From CAZLQF01 sp964561545 (GTDB taxonomy: Bacteria; Bacteroidota; Bacteroidia; CAILMK01; CAYYUA01), in assembly GCA_964561545.1 (NCBI GenBank), contig CAZLQF010000013.1:14163-78162 (forward strand): 64,000 nucleotides of DNA, in the 5' to 3' direction. Each line of letters begins with the position of its first letter. The first letter of the stretch is position 1. A program made the position numbers and the translations under genes. Of this stretch, positions 45,843 to 55,223 are shown in pieces. The notes under the pieces are model-generated. The model did not search any database, was not told the origin of the DNA, and saw only the letters and a program-made list of their open reading frames with translations.

Positions 45843-46651
45843 AAGGCATCATTTTATAATTCAATACTCAATAACCATTGTTCAAAATTAATGGTTAACC
45901 AAAGGTAATTAAAGTAGGCCCCAAAATAAAAAAGCTGCCAGTTAGTATGGGCATCTTTTTTATTCCATTTTTTTAATTAAGACCACTAATCTGCTTGCTC
46001 ACACGCGAAAGAACCTGTTGGTGTAACGCTAACACTATCTTGGCCAAGGCTTACAGTTGTTATTTTTACATCATTTCACAACCCCATCATTTTTTGAAGC
46101 CATTTCAGTTGAACCGAAGCAAATAGCAGTCAAAATATTCTCAGCTTTACCAGTATTTCGCAACTAAGCTCGCTCCACTCCAAATATCATTTTGCAAGTA
46201 CTACGTTGCCTAATATTCTACCTAACTTTTGAAACAAGACTGTTGTCTTCATTTTTCAAAATAGTTGCAACAACAGAAGTACTGTCCGTTACCAATTCTT
46301 TTGTTTTCAATCCGGTACTTAATGCCCCATCTTCATCGGGGTTACAAGAAGTTGAAGAACCGCCACGAAATACATTAGAATAAGATAAAGCGCATTGCCA
46401 TCGAAATCCTTTTGAATACGCCAGTAAACTCAGCACCAAACAATCCATCTTGTTGATCTTGATTGTTGTATTTCTGGTTATTTGAGATACTACCTCTATT
46501 GTCATCATCTTCATGGCTGCATTATTTTAAAAAAGGGGCGCAGCAAAAACGGCTAAGATGAGCATCCAGGTAATTGAGTTTATTGTAGTTTGTTTACGCT
46601 TAACATTTCTTTTTTAACCAAAATAAGGAAATATATTAAACTAACAACCAT
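45843..46651. other. Long intergenic region with a weak orphan reading frame
   Basis: 809 bases. A minus-strand frame at 46218-46514 (98 codons, ATG start) has a lipoprotein-like STSCNPDEDG stretch in its middle and no recognised domain. A shifted frame on the same strand spells an N/Q/D-rich run followed by DGLFGAEFTG, with no start codon. The two together could be a decayed gene, or chance. No RNA core or promoter with both boxes is seen. Confidence 0.3.
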
Positions 46652-47725
46652 TTAAAAATCTGAGCAATGTTTAATAATTAAATTATTGGCTTGATCAATG
46701 CCCAATTCCTTGGCCTTTTCCCAGGATTCACATGCCTTTTGCTTTTTATTGATCCTCAAAGCAACATTGCCCAATAAAAAATAAGCATTTGCATTTTTTG
46801 GATTGACCTTTACAGCTTGTTGGAGGTCTTGATAAGCTTTTTGATTTTGGCCCATTTTGGCATAAGCCAATCCCCTTAATTGGTAAGCACCAGAACGCTT
46901 GGGATTGTATTTAAGGTACTCGGTAAAATCTTTAATGGCTCCGGCTAACTGGTCCAGCTCGCCTTTTGCCTTTCCACGTTCGTAATAAGCTTGAATGAAC
47001 CTTGGGTTGATTTGCAGGGCTTCATCGAAGGCTTCAATAGATTGCTGTATAGAATCCATTGCGTAATGTTGTAATCCTTTTTGGTAAAAAGCTTTGGCAT
47101 CATTGGGATTCAACCTTGTTGCCTTCTTTAAGTCCCTTAATGCTTTTTGGTTTTGACCAAGCTCTTTATAGCAAAGACCTCTGTAAAAATAAGCACGCTG
47201 GTAATACTGTTCAGCCTTTGGCCAATTTTGAAGGTAGATGACTTCTGTAAAATCTTTAATCGCATCTTCATACACTTCAAGGTTTTGAAGCAAATAGCCC
47301 CTGTTAAAAAATGCTTGAACATTGGTAGTATCCATTTCTATTGCTTTGTTAAAATCATTGAGGGCATTATTAAATAACTTTTTTCGCATTCTTGCCATAG
47401 CCCGGTAAGTATAGGCTTTAGAAGTGGGTTCTTTGCTAATATTGGTATTAAAATCCCGAATGGCTTGATCCAGGGAGTCCATTCTCAAATAAGACAATCC
47501 CCTGGCAAAATAGGTTTTTACCAGAGAAGAATCTTTTTTGAGAACTTGGTTAAAGTATTTGATTGATTTTTTAAAATTCTTATTTTGAAAAGCTTTTTGG
47601 CCTTGCTTATAGGCAATACGAACATTAAGAGATTCCAATTCCTCATCTTCTTGGGCATACCCTGAAAATGGGAATAAAAGTTGCACCCAAAAAGCCATCA
47701 ATAAAATTGTGGTGAATCTAACCAT
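46652..47725 (-). CDS. Exported tetratricopeptide repeat protein
   Basis: A 357-residue protein with a signal peptide (LLFPFSGYAQ) and about eight TPR units covering nearly the whole mature length, for example KKSIKYFNQVLKKDSSLVKT, QAIRDFNTNISKEPTSKAY and QKAYQDLQQAVKVNPKNANAY. It therefore is a periplasmic or surface adaptor made only of helix pairs; no catalytic domain. It follows an SDR gene by 15 bases in one transcript. Partner unknown. Confidence 0.88.
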   Translation of the reverse strand: MVRFTTILLMAFWVQLLFPFSGYAQEDEELESLNVRIAYKQGQKAFQNKNFKKSIKYFNQVLKKDSSLVKTYFARGLSYLRMDSLDQAIRDFNTNISKEPTSKAYTYRAMARMRKKLFNNALNDFNKAIEMDTTNVQAFFNRGYLLQNLEVYEDAIKDFTEVIYLQNWPKAEQYYQRAYFYRGLCYKELGQNQKALRDLKKATRLNPNDAKAFYQKGLQHYAMDSIQQSIEAFDEALQINPRFIQAYYERGKAKGELDQLAGAIKDFTEYLKYNPKRSGAYQLRGLAYAKMGQNQKAYQDLQQAVKVNPKNANAYFLLGNVALRINKKQKACESWEKAKELGIDQANNLIIKHCSDF

Positions 47726-47740
47726 AAATCATCTAAAATT

Positions 47741-48445
47741 TTAATCCCATGGGTTGGTAGCAATTACCGATAATTCAGGGACAAAGCCACGGTTGTCGAT
47801 CTCAAGCAATGACTTGATAACCTGGGCTATTTCTTCACCCCTGAGTTTATTGGGTACTTCTTCATTTTCTTGTCGGTCTGATCTTCCAAAAGCGGTTTTA
47901 ACCTCGCTTGGGTTAAGTTGATACACCCTTACATTGTAAGGCCTTAACTCAGCTTTCCAACAATCTGTTAAACCGCGTAAGGCAAATTTGGAAGAAACAT
48001 AAATGCTTCCGCCTTGCATCCCTTTAAGGCCTGCTGTAGAGCCAATGTTAATGATGTTACCGGAGTGCTGTTCTTTAAAAAGCTGGGCAGCTTTTTTGCC
48101 CATCATGGCTGCACCAAAAATATTGGTGTTGTACACTTCCTGCATTTTTTCAAAATCAAGGTTGTCGACCTCACCCAGTGCTACCATTCCAGCATTATTG
48201 ATCAATACATCAAGCGCACCGTATTGTGATAAAAATTCATTGTAAGTTTTATCCACATCGGCCTGTTTGCTTACATCGGCTTTGATTCCTAATACGCCCA
48301 GTTCTTCAGCCGTTTCATTTAATTGATCCTGATGCCTGGCAGTAATGCCAACCTTTGCACCATTTTCTACTAATTTTTGGGCAGTGGCTTTTCCAATACC
48401 GCGACTACCACCTGTGATCAGTACTTTGGCTCCATTTAAATCCAT
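47741..48445 (-). CDS. Short-chain dehydrogenase/reductase
   Basis: A 234-residue classical SDR. The NAD(P) site is KVLITGGSRGIGKATAQKL, the structural motif is LINNAGMVALGE, the catalytic Ser is in INIGSTAGLKG, and the YxxxK pair is SIYVSSKFAL, all intact. It is nearest to FabG-like 3-oxoacyl reductases by length but lacks neighbours in fatty-acid synthesis, so the substrate is open. First gene of a two-gene unit with the TPR protein. Confidence 0.88.
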   Translation of the reverse strand: MDLNGAKVLITGGSRGIGKATAQKLVENGAKVGITARHQDQLNETAEELGVLGIKADVSKQADVDKTYNEFLSQYGALDVLINNAGMVALGEVDNLDFEKMQEVYNTNIFGAAMMGKKAAQLFKEQHSGNIINIGSTAGLKGMQGGSIYVSSKFALRGLTDCWKAELRPYNVRVYQLNPSEVKTAFGRSDRQENEEVPNKLRGEEIAQVIKSLLEIDNRGFVPELSVIATNPWD

Positions 48446-48518
48446 AGTTGGTTGTTTTAATTTCTAATATGACGTATGAAAAGCTTAAAAGGTTTCAGCT
48501 TAAGTAACGGACAACAAA

Positions 48519-48550
48519 TAAAAAAGCCCCGCCATAAAATGGCGAGGCTT
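48519..48550 (-). terminator. Rho-independent terminator of the CARDB-like T9SS gene
   Basis: AGCC and CGCCAT (48525-48534) pair with ATGGCG and GGCT (48539-48549) with one C-A mismatch, followed on the minus strand by a run of six U. It lies 31 bases after the stop. Confidence 0.8.
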
Positions 48551-48580
48551 TTGATTGTTTTGAGATTATGCGAATTAAGC

Positions 48581-49654
48581 TTATTGTTTAATCAACCTAC
48601 CGGTTTGCATGCCTTCTTCAGTTTTCAATCGATAAAGGTAGGCACCTGGTTGCAATTCAATGCTGTTGAATTTTATTTGATGTTGGCCGGCAGTTTGCTT
48701 TTTATCAACCAATGTTTTGATTTCTTGGCCGGTCATGTCGAAAATCTTTAGCGACACATCAGAGCCACTGGTTAATTCGTAACTGATGTTGGCTTCATCC
48801 TTCATTGGATTGGGATAAACCTCAAAATTGTGGTCAGCAAAATTGCCTTCATCAATACCTACTGATTCTACCAGTTCAAAAATATCACATCCTCTGTTGT
48901 TAACACTATTCATATCAACAGAGTCACTGAGCTCGGGACTCATGCATACAATTTTAAACCCTTGCGGATAATTCTGTGGAAATTCGAAAGGCCCTACAGC
49001 GACATTAATAGAATCATTACCGGCCAGTTCTTCATCAAGGGTAAGTAAGCCTTGTATGGGCGCGAGTTCTTGCTGGACCTGAAGTAATACCTGTATTGGC
49101 ACAATTTTGCCAGCTGCCATTGATGTATCTGAATAGTTCTTGAGGGTAAATTCAAAGTTGACCTCATTTCCGATCACAATTTTAGAACTGTCGGATGGGT
49201 TAATGATTTTGGTAGCTCCGAGGTCTCTTTTGTACTTATTCGCTGTATACTGTCTGTTCACAGTATCATCTACCATGGTATCATTTTCATAATCCATGTA
49301 AAATTTGGCATCTATACTTCCTGAGCCAATATGGGCAGGTACCTGAATATTGAGGGTATCGTTTCTGGTTGCACCGGAGTCAAGGCTGCTTTCGAGTTCT
49401 ACTGTTACCGTACCAGCCGTATCTGTCCCTAACCAATATTTAAACGGTATTTGTGTACCGGAGGAGATGCTGTTAGGCCCATTGTTTTGAATGTTAAACT
49501 CAAATTCATGGAACATGCCGATGTCCAAGGAAGAACCATTTGAAGGTGTCAGATTGGTTACTGCCAGATCAGTTGTATCATTTTGTGCTTTTGATGAAAA
49601 AACGCCTCCTACTAAAAAAAGGCAAGTAGCTAATAATAATGTAAATTTTCTCAT
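48581..49654 (-). CDS. T9SS cargo protein with CARDB-like beta domains
   Basis: A 357-residue secreted protein: signal peptide ending FSSKAQ, two or more immunoglobulin-like CARDB-type segments (DLAVTNLTPSNGSSLDIGMF, DLGATKIINPSDSSKIVIGN), and a C-terminal type A sorting domain (FEVYPNPMKDEANISYEL to TGRLIKQ). It would be exported by the Sec system and then by T9SS to the surface or outside. It is a paralog in style of the next gene upstream and the two follow each other on the minus strand. TATATTTG on the minus strand (49686-49679) is a likely -7 box. Confidence 0.85.
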   Translation of the reverse strand: MRKFTLLLATCLFLVGGVFSSKAQNDTTDLAVTNLTPSNGSSLDIGMFHEFEFNIQNNGPNSISSGTQIPFKYWLGTDTAGTVTVELESSLDSGATRNDTLNIQVPAHIGSGSIDAKFYMDYENDTMVDDTVNRQYTANKYKRDLGATKIINPSDSSKIVIGNEVNFEFTLKNYSDTSMAAGKIVPIQVLLQVQQELAPIQGLLTLDEELAGNDSINVAVGPFEFPQNYPQGFKIVCMSPELSDSVDMNSVNNRGCDIFELVESVGIDEGNFADHNFEVYPNPMKDEANISYELTSGSDVSLKIFDMTGQEIKTLVDKKQTAGQHQIKFNSIELQPGAYLYRLKTEEGMQTGRLIKQ

Positions 49655-49802
49655 AGTTATCTTATTTTTTTATTTGTGCAAATATAATCAAAAACAACCT
49701 TCAAACCTAAACTTTTTGTCCTCGTACTTGGAAAGCACCGAAATGGATGCTTTTTATTTAAATACAGCCAGCGTTTGATGGCTACCAAAGCCGAGCCAAT
49801 AA

Positions 49803-50945
49803 TTACTCGATCACTACTTTTCGGGTAAGTTGGGCATTTTTAGTTTTAATGGTAATAAAATAGAGGCCCTGTTTCAATTGATTTATATCAAGCGTTTCTC
49901 TTTGGTTACCTGTTTTGAAAGACCCAAGCTTATCCTTCCTAACCATTTGGCCTGTTAAATCCATGATACTTATCGTTACTTTTGAGGCTTCTTGAAGGTT
50001 GTATTTCAAATTAAGCCTATCTTCAGCTGGGTTCGGGTAGACTCGCAACTGATCAGGGTTTTGCTGCTCATGCACTACATTGGTTGTATCATCATCGTCA
50101 TCTGATGTGTCTGGCGGTGTTACTCCAATATCGTAATCCCTACAAAATTGATTGTTAGCAGCTATGGTATCAGCGCTTCCCAGCATGGTTTCGAAACAAA
50201 ACTGGGTGGTTACCGTATCTAAGTATTGATAAACAGGAGCCTTAACAACTACATCATGGGTATCCCCAGGATATACAGTATCGACTGGTGATATGGTATC
50301 TTCTTGATAAAAGAAAGTATCATTAAAAGAAAAATAATTCTGTTGGCCGGTATCTGCATAGGAACTCTCGTAGAGTACTGAAACTTCTGATGCTGGCATG
50401 GTATCCCCCCTATTGCTTATGGATAGCTTAAAGCGATAAGTAGAATCTTTTTGAAGCCCTTTCAAGGAGTCGGGATTTGGGGCAACATTCGTCATACCAA
50501 GGTCCCAGTATTGCCGATTTTGTACTGCGATATTTGCTATTACGGTATCATTGGAATTATCTTCGTCCAAGACGGGATTTAGGTCGTGCCAAAATTTGAT
50601 GTTGGCAAAGCCTTTATCAATACCTTTAGGGATCTCAATAAATTTTTGAAAGGTTTTACGCTGACCTGCACCCAATCCTCCGGAGCCCAAATCAGCAGTA
50701 AAATCAAGGGTTTTGTACACATTATTGTTTCTATATATCTGGATGTGGTAATCCAGTTCATCGTTTGAGCTAAAACTGCCTTCATTTTTTATATCAAATA
50801 CAAATGGCGTTAACAAGCCAGGGTAGACATTTTCATTGTTGGGTTCGTAAACATTGAAAGTTAAGTCCGCGTCCTGTGCATTGCTTTGATTTGAGATTAG
50901 CAGCGCCAAAACCATCGAAGCCATGAACCATGTAAACCTTTTCAT
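49803..50945 (-). CDS. T9SS cargo protein with CARDB-like beta domains
   Basis: A 380-residue secreted protein. I use the Met at 50945 (MKRFTWFMASMVLALLISNQ), which gives a clean signal peptide; an upstream Met at 50978 does not. Two CARDB-like repeats, FNVYEPNNENVYPGLLTPFV and WDLGMTNVAPNPDSLKG, are followed by an acidic linker DTSDDDDDTTNV and a type A T9SS sorting domain (LRVYPNPAEDRLNLKYNL to LTRKVVIE). Domain order and length match the downstream gene, so they are paralogs likely made for the same surface layer. Function unknown. Confidence 0.85.
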   Translation of the reverse strand: MKRFTWFMASMVLALLISNQSNAQDADLTFNVYEPNNENVYPGLLTPFVFDIKNEGSFSSNDELDYHIQIYRNNNVYKTLDFTADLGSGGLGAGQRKTFQKFIEIPKGIDKGFANIKFWHDLNPVLDEDNSNDTVIANIAVQNRQYWDLGMTNVAPNPDSLKGLQKDSTYRFKLSISNRGDTMPASEVSVLYESSYADTGQQNYFSFNDTFFYQEDTISPVDTVYPGDTHDVVVKAPVYQYLDTVTTQFCFETMLGSADTIAANNQFCRDYDIGVTPPDTSDDDDDTTNVVHEQQNPDQLRVYPNPAEDRLNLKYNLQEASKVTISIMDLTGQMVRKDKLGSFKTGNQRETLDINQLKQGLYFITIKTKNAQLTRKVVIE

Positions 50946-51041
50946 ATTTTTTATTTTTAATTTATAATTAGTTTTCAAAAATAATAAATTGAAATGCTAA
51001 AGCTTAATTTTTAAAACTTAAAAAATGGTTATTGTAAACAA

Positions 51042-51953
51042 TTAATACCGATTGACCTCAAATTTACCCAGGCCAGCTTTCATTTCAATAAAGTACTTTT
51101 GCTTCGACTCATTAAAATTGGCTGATTGGTATGCTTGGTCACTCATTTTTTCAAAGTCTTCAAGGTTGTTCAAGGTTAAAACGGTTTCAGTTTCTATCCG
51201 GCATCCTGCTTGTTTGGGTAATGCAATTTCAAGGGTTGAAACCCCTGTTTGAATGACGGTATGGGTAAATTGTTCAGGCATGCCTAACTTTAGATCAACA
51301 TTAGAAGCACCGGCATTCAGCATTAAGGAATCAATTTTAAATGGGGATAGGTCCAAATCCGCTTCGGCTGCACCTATGTTTAGGTTTAAGGTCCATTCAG
51401 GTTGGGCATGCAATTTAATTTCGGCCTCAGGATTGGTTTGGTTACTTGTATTATTTGAATCCTGAGCAAGCTTAATGTTTACAGTGGCATTTGTACCGGA
51501 TCCATTTCGATTGAAGGCAAAGTTTTGTCCTTTTCTGTTTTGTTGGAGTTCCACTAAAGATGACTGGGTGGTTTCTTCTATAATAAAATCCCCATTTCCT
51601 CCTTCAAAATTCAGGGTAGCTTGATCAGTCTCTTCTGAATAAGGAAGTTTTAAAGTTTTTTTATAGGACTCCTCGAAGGGATTAAAAGCTTCATCGTCAG
51701 CCTTACCAGACCACATGGGCTTATTTAACTGTCCGGCATACACAAGTAAGCCTATGATGCCAATGATAAAAATAAGTGCAGCTGGAAGTTTAATTTTATC
51801 CGGCAGGAAAGTAATACCCCAGTAGATAATGAGGACGGGCCAAAGTTTCCAGAGAAATGACCAATCAATGGCAATAAGATCCAAGTTACTAAGCAAAAAA
51901 GCACCACCTAATAAGATCAACAAAATGCCCCAAAAGAAATTAGATAGCCGCAT
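51042..51953 (-). CDS. LiaF-like membrane protein (DUF5668 plus C-terminal toastrack-like domain)
   Basis: A 303-residue protein. Residues 1-75 form three or four membrane segments of the DUF5668 type (FFWGILLILLGGAFLLSNLD, WKLWPVLIIYWGITFL, AALIFIIGIIGLLVYA). The rest is beta-rich and polar, with EWTLNLNIGAAEADLDLSPF and KIDSLMLNAGASNVDLKLG, the repeated pattern of the LiaF/DUF2154 toastrack fold known from envelope-stress proteins. It starts 3 bases after the smaller DUF5668 gene, so they are one unit. Envelope stress sensing is inferred by likeness. Confidence 0.75.
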   Translation of the reverse strand: MRLSNFFWGILLILLGGAFLLSNLDLIAIDWSFLWKLWPVLIIYWGITFLPDKIKLPAALIFIIGIIGLLVYAGQLNKPMWSGKADDEAFNPFEESYKKTLKLPYSEETDQATLNFEGGNGDFIIEETTQSSLVELQQNRKGQNFAFNRNGSGTNATVNIKLAQDSNNTSNQTNPEAEIKLHAQPEWTLNLNIGAAEADLDLSPFKIDSLMLNAGASNVDLKLGMPEQFTHTVIQTGVSTLEIALPKQAGCRIETETVLTLNNLEDFEKMSDQAYQSANFNESKQKYFIEMKAGLGKFEVNRY

Positions 51954-51956
51954 AAC

Positions 51957-52208
51957 TTATTGTTCAGGTTTTCGCTCAAATGCACTCACTATCAAACCCA
52001 CACCTATCACGATCAGGATAATGGGCCAATATTTTTGAAAATCGAAACCAGGAAAAAGCTCTTGCGCCAATAACAAAGCACCAAACGTAATTAGTACAAG
52101 CCCGCCTAAAATATTACTTTGATGGCTTTTCCATTTAGTCTGGCTTTGGTTATTAGATGCATTTTTTGCACTATCGTTATCGGTTTCTTGCGGTTCCTGC
52201 GCATTCAT
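51957..52208 (-). CDS. Small DUF5668 membrane protein
   Basis: An 83-residue protein with a polar, Asn- and Gln-rich N-terminal third and two membrane helices (SNILGGLVLITFGALLLAQE and YWPIILIVIGVGLIVSAFE). It matches the short DUF5668 family found beside LiaF-like and PspC-like genes. It is translationally close (3 bases) to the larger protein. Function unknown. Confidence 0.75.
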   Translation of the reverse strand: MNAQEPQETDNDSAKNASNNQSQTKWKSHQSNILGGLVLITFGALLLAQELFPGFDFQKYWPIILIVIGVGLIVSAFERKPEQ

Positions 52209-52276
52209 AAGCTCAATATTTTCAGATGATGCTTACTAACTAGAAGTTTCAGCCCAAAAAAGCCATAAAACCAAAT

Positions 52277-53062
52277 TTACCATTTCATTGCCTCTTTATT
52301 CAAGAAAGCATTAATCCCTTTTTTACAATCGTCTGTTTCACGAGCCTTGGCATTGTATTCTGCGGCCAGGTTGATGGCTTGTTCGGTTTCACGGCTTTGG
52401 ATTTTGGCCATTAATTCTTTAGTAAGGCCAACAGCATCCAATGAGGTTTCTTCCGCAAGTTGATCAGCAAACGCCTTTACTTGTTCCCTGATCTCATCCG
52501 GCTCATAGACTTCATTGACCACCCCCATTTCCTTAAATTCAGGAGCTTTGATGAGCTTACCGGTAAGGATGAGGTCACGCGCCTTGGCCTCGCCAATTTT
52601 TCTAAGTAAGAACGTCATAACGATAGCTGGAATGAAGCCAATTTTTACTTCTGTGTAACCAAAATTAGCTTCTTGCGTGGCAAAAACAAAATCGCAAACC
52701 GTAGCCAGCCCACAACCTCCGGCAATAGCATGGCCTTCTACCTGGGCAATAACCGGTTTTTTGAGGAAATAAATTTGTTCGTACAATCCTTTCAAATGTT
52801 GAGAATCTTCCAGATTTTCACCATAGGTAAAATTTTGAAGTTCCTGCAAGTAACCAAGGTCTGCCCCGGCACTAAAGGCTTTTCCCTCTGCTCTTAGGAT
52901 GATGGTTTTGGTTACTTCATCTTTTTCGGCTTGTTTAAAAGCTTTTTTGAGTTCAGTTACCATGTCCCCATTCAGCGCATTACGCTTCTCAGGGCGATTC
53001 ATGGTGATGTAAAATTTCCGGTCTTCAATTTCTGTTTTAATGAGTTCAAAATGCTCCGGCAT
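52277..53062 (-). CDS. Enoyl-CoA hydratase/isomerase family protein
   Basis: A 261-residue crotonase-fold protein acting on acyl-CoA. The oxyanion-hole motifs are visible as AFSAGADLGYLQELQ and VEGHAIAGGCGLATVCDF, with the Glu of catalysis in the EVKIGFIPAIV region. It resembles methylglutaconyl-CoA or other short-chain hydratases; the exact substrate is open. Its start overlaps the end of comEC by 17 bases, so it is translated from the same message. Confidence 0.88.
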   Translation of the reverse strand: MPEHFELIKTEIEDRKFYITMNRPEKRNALNGDMVTELKKAFKQAEKDEVTKTIILRAEGKAFSAGADLGYLQELQNFTYGENLEDSQHLKGLYEQIYFLKKPVIAQVEGHAIAGGCGLATVCDFVFATQEANFGYTEVKIGFIPAIVMTFLLRKIGEAKARDLILTGKLIKAPEFKEMGVVNEVYEPDEIREQVKAFADQLAEETSLDAVGLTKELMAKIQSRETEQAINLAAEYNAKARETDDCKKGINAFLNKEAMKW

Positions 53063-55223
53063 AGTTAAACGTTTTTATTTTGCTTTGCTTAGTGATTTGA
53101 AATGCGCCTTTTTCATCTGTAGGCCAGCATTTAATGTTCCAGCTTTTACAAGCTTGTACCCATTCAGTTTGCTCCCATGGCTTGAGGGACCCATCAATGA
53201 TAAGGGTATCGAAATCACAAACTTTTTTAAGCTTTTTTGGCTTAAATTCAGGACCATGGCTCAAAATTAAATAATCTACGTTAAACTTTTGGTTCAAGTG
53301 TTTTGCTTTGGGTAAATAAAAGTTTTCATCAACCCATAAGATTTTTTGATCCTTAAAAATGATGAAGGGTTGATCAACTTTAATAATATCATCAACTAAA
53401 TGAGCCTTTGTTATAGAATCCCATACATATTTAGGTGCTTTTTTGGGATTGATGTCTTGCTTCCAAAAGTAGCGATAAGAATTGAATTGAAGCTGTTCCT
53501 GGTTTTTCAGAATTTTTTGATCGCCAAGGTAAAAACCGCTGGAGCCATGAACAAAACTCATCAAAGAACTACCCGAAACATGGTGGAGGGTTAATTGAGG
53601 CGTTTGATAATCTTTCACCTTTTCAATGGCAATTAAGCTCCAGAGCGAAATAAAACATATTAAGCCAGTAAAGAGCAATCGTTTTTGCCTAAAAGCCAAC
53701 GACAGTACAAAGGTAATGATAAAGCCATAGAGCAATGCAAGTTGAGGGGTTGTTAAGTATAACCCTTCAACGAGGGCGTTAGGTAAGTTTTCCACCCAAA
53801 AGATCATTTGGTTAAGGCACCACAGTATCAGGTTTAGCAATTGCCCCAACAAATCCCCTATCATAAGCAAGCCCAATGCCTGGATTAGGATAAAAGCAAT
53901 TCCCGTGTAAAGAATGGTGGCTGCTGCCGGAATCACCATTAAATTAGAGATAAAAAAATAAGTGGGAAATTGATTGAAATAAAAAATGCCCAGCGGAAAT
54001 GTAGCAATTTGCGCAGCCAAAGATACCGCGGTTACGGACCATATTTGCCGAGGTAACCAAAACCTGGGTTCCGGCACCCAACTGTAAATCTTAGGCTGTA
54101 AAAACACGATGCCTATAACAGCACTGTAGGACAATTGAAACCCTACCTGAGTGATTAAAAAGGGATTGATCAAAAGCAATACAAAAAATGAAGTGACAAT
54201 AGAACCATAAATGTTGGTGATCCGCTTCATATTTTGGCCAATGGTAACAAAGGTGAACATGGTTGCTGCCCTGAACACGGAGGGTGATAAGCCCGTAAGG
54301 AATGCATAAAACCAAAGAAAACCTATGATTAGGGTAGCTTGACCCCATTCGGGCAAGCCCAATTTTCCAAAACTGCTCAAGAACCCGCTTAAAAGTACGT
54401 ACAAAATGCCCACATGCAAACCGGATACTGCCAGGACATGCATGGCACCAGTACTTGCATAGGATTGCCTTAATTTGTCATTAATGGCGGCTTTGTAGCC
54501 TACCAATAAGGCTGCCGCTACCCCGAATTCTTTTTCCCTGTCAATATGCGCTTTAAGCCAACTTAGTACCTTGTTCCTAATGTTGTAAATCGTGGCGTAG
54601 AAGGCATTTTGATCCTGAATGCCGGTCCGCTCCCAATCCTCGGATTCAAAGTATCCCTGATGGTAAATGTTGCGGTAGGCCAGGAATTTCTTGAGGTTAA
54701 ACTGATCGGGATTTTTAGGCGGTTCAATAAGTGAAAGGTTGTTTTTCAACAAGACCACATCCCCATAATTCAAATTGACCGCATTACTGTCTTTGGCAAA
54801 GTAGATCCAGGATTTCCCCTTTGACAAAAAGGCCTTACTGCTATCATAAATAGCTTGAATATTAACAACAGCTTTTATCGAGTTGGGCTTTATTTCCGTG
54901 GGTTTGAGGATGCGGGCAGCCAATAGATCTTCTTCTCCAGCTCGGTATTGAAAGTGGTTTTCATCTTGTATGGTTCGTTGATTGATGGTGTTTTGATAAC
55001 CTATGGCAAAAAATAAAAGGGTAAGGGGAATGCCAACCAGCCATCGAAGGGCATATTTTTTGGATGTAATCCAATGAGCAACAAGGGACAGTACTGTAGT
55101 GCTGATTACCGTGGGCCAAAAAGGTAGAAAGCCTTGAAAGCCACTAAATATAACCGTTAATATCCCGAGGACATAGGGAATAACGGCTCGGATAATGGGA
55201 ATTTGTTGCCACCAATAGGGCAT
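53046..55223 (-). CDS. comEC: ComEC/Rec2 family DNA-uptake channel protein
   Basis: A 725-residue inner-membrane protein of the ComEC family, which forms the channel through which DNA enters in transformation. The N-terminal OB-like part includes IYFAKDSNAVNLNYGD, and the competence domain has the HVLAVSGLHVGILYVLLSGF and FLTGLSPSVFRAATMFTFV motifs. The C-terminal domain, after a second set of membrane helices, lacks the metallo-beta-lactamase HxHxDH motif; only a DYLILSHGPEF remnant is left. So nuclease activity is unlikely here, as in many Bacteroidota forms. It leads an operon with the enoyl-CoA hydratase. Confidence 0.88.
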   Translation of the reverse strand: MPYWWQQIPIIRAVIPYVLGILTVIFSGFQGFLPFWPTVISTTVLSLVAHWITSKKYALRWLVGIPLTLLFFAIGYQNTINQRTIQDENHFQYRAGEEDLLAARILKPTEIKPNSIKAVVNIQAIYDSSKAFLSKGKSWIYFAKDSNAVNLNYGDVVLLKNNLSLIEPPKNPDQFNLKKFLAYRNIYHQGYFESEDWERTGIQDQNAFYATIYNIRNKVLSWLKAHIDREKEFGVAAALLVGYKAAINDKLRQSYASTGAMHVLAVSGLHVGILYVLLSGFLSSFGKLGLPEWGQATLIIGFLWFYAFLTGLSPSVFRAATMFTFVTIGQNMKRITNIYGSIVTSFFVLLLINPFLITQVGFQLSYSAVIGIVFLQPKIYSWVPEPRFWLPRQIWSVTAVSLAAQIATFPLGIFYFNQFPTYFFISNLMVIPAAATILYTGIAFILIQALGLLMIGDLLGQLLNLILWCLNQMIFWVENLPNALVEGLYLTTPQLALLYGFIITFVLSLAFRQKRLLFTGLICFISLWSLIAIEKVKDYQTPQLTLHHVSGSSLMSFVHGSSGFYLGDQKILKNQEQLQFNSYRYFWKQDINPKKAPKYVWDSITKAHLVDDIIKVDQPFIIFKDQKILWVDENFYLPKAKHLNQKFNVDYLILSHGPEFKPKKLKKVCDFDTLIIDGSLKPWEQTEWVQACKSWNIKCWPTDEKGAFQITKQSKIKTFNYAGAF

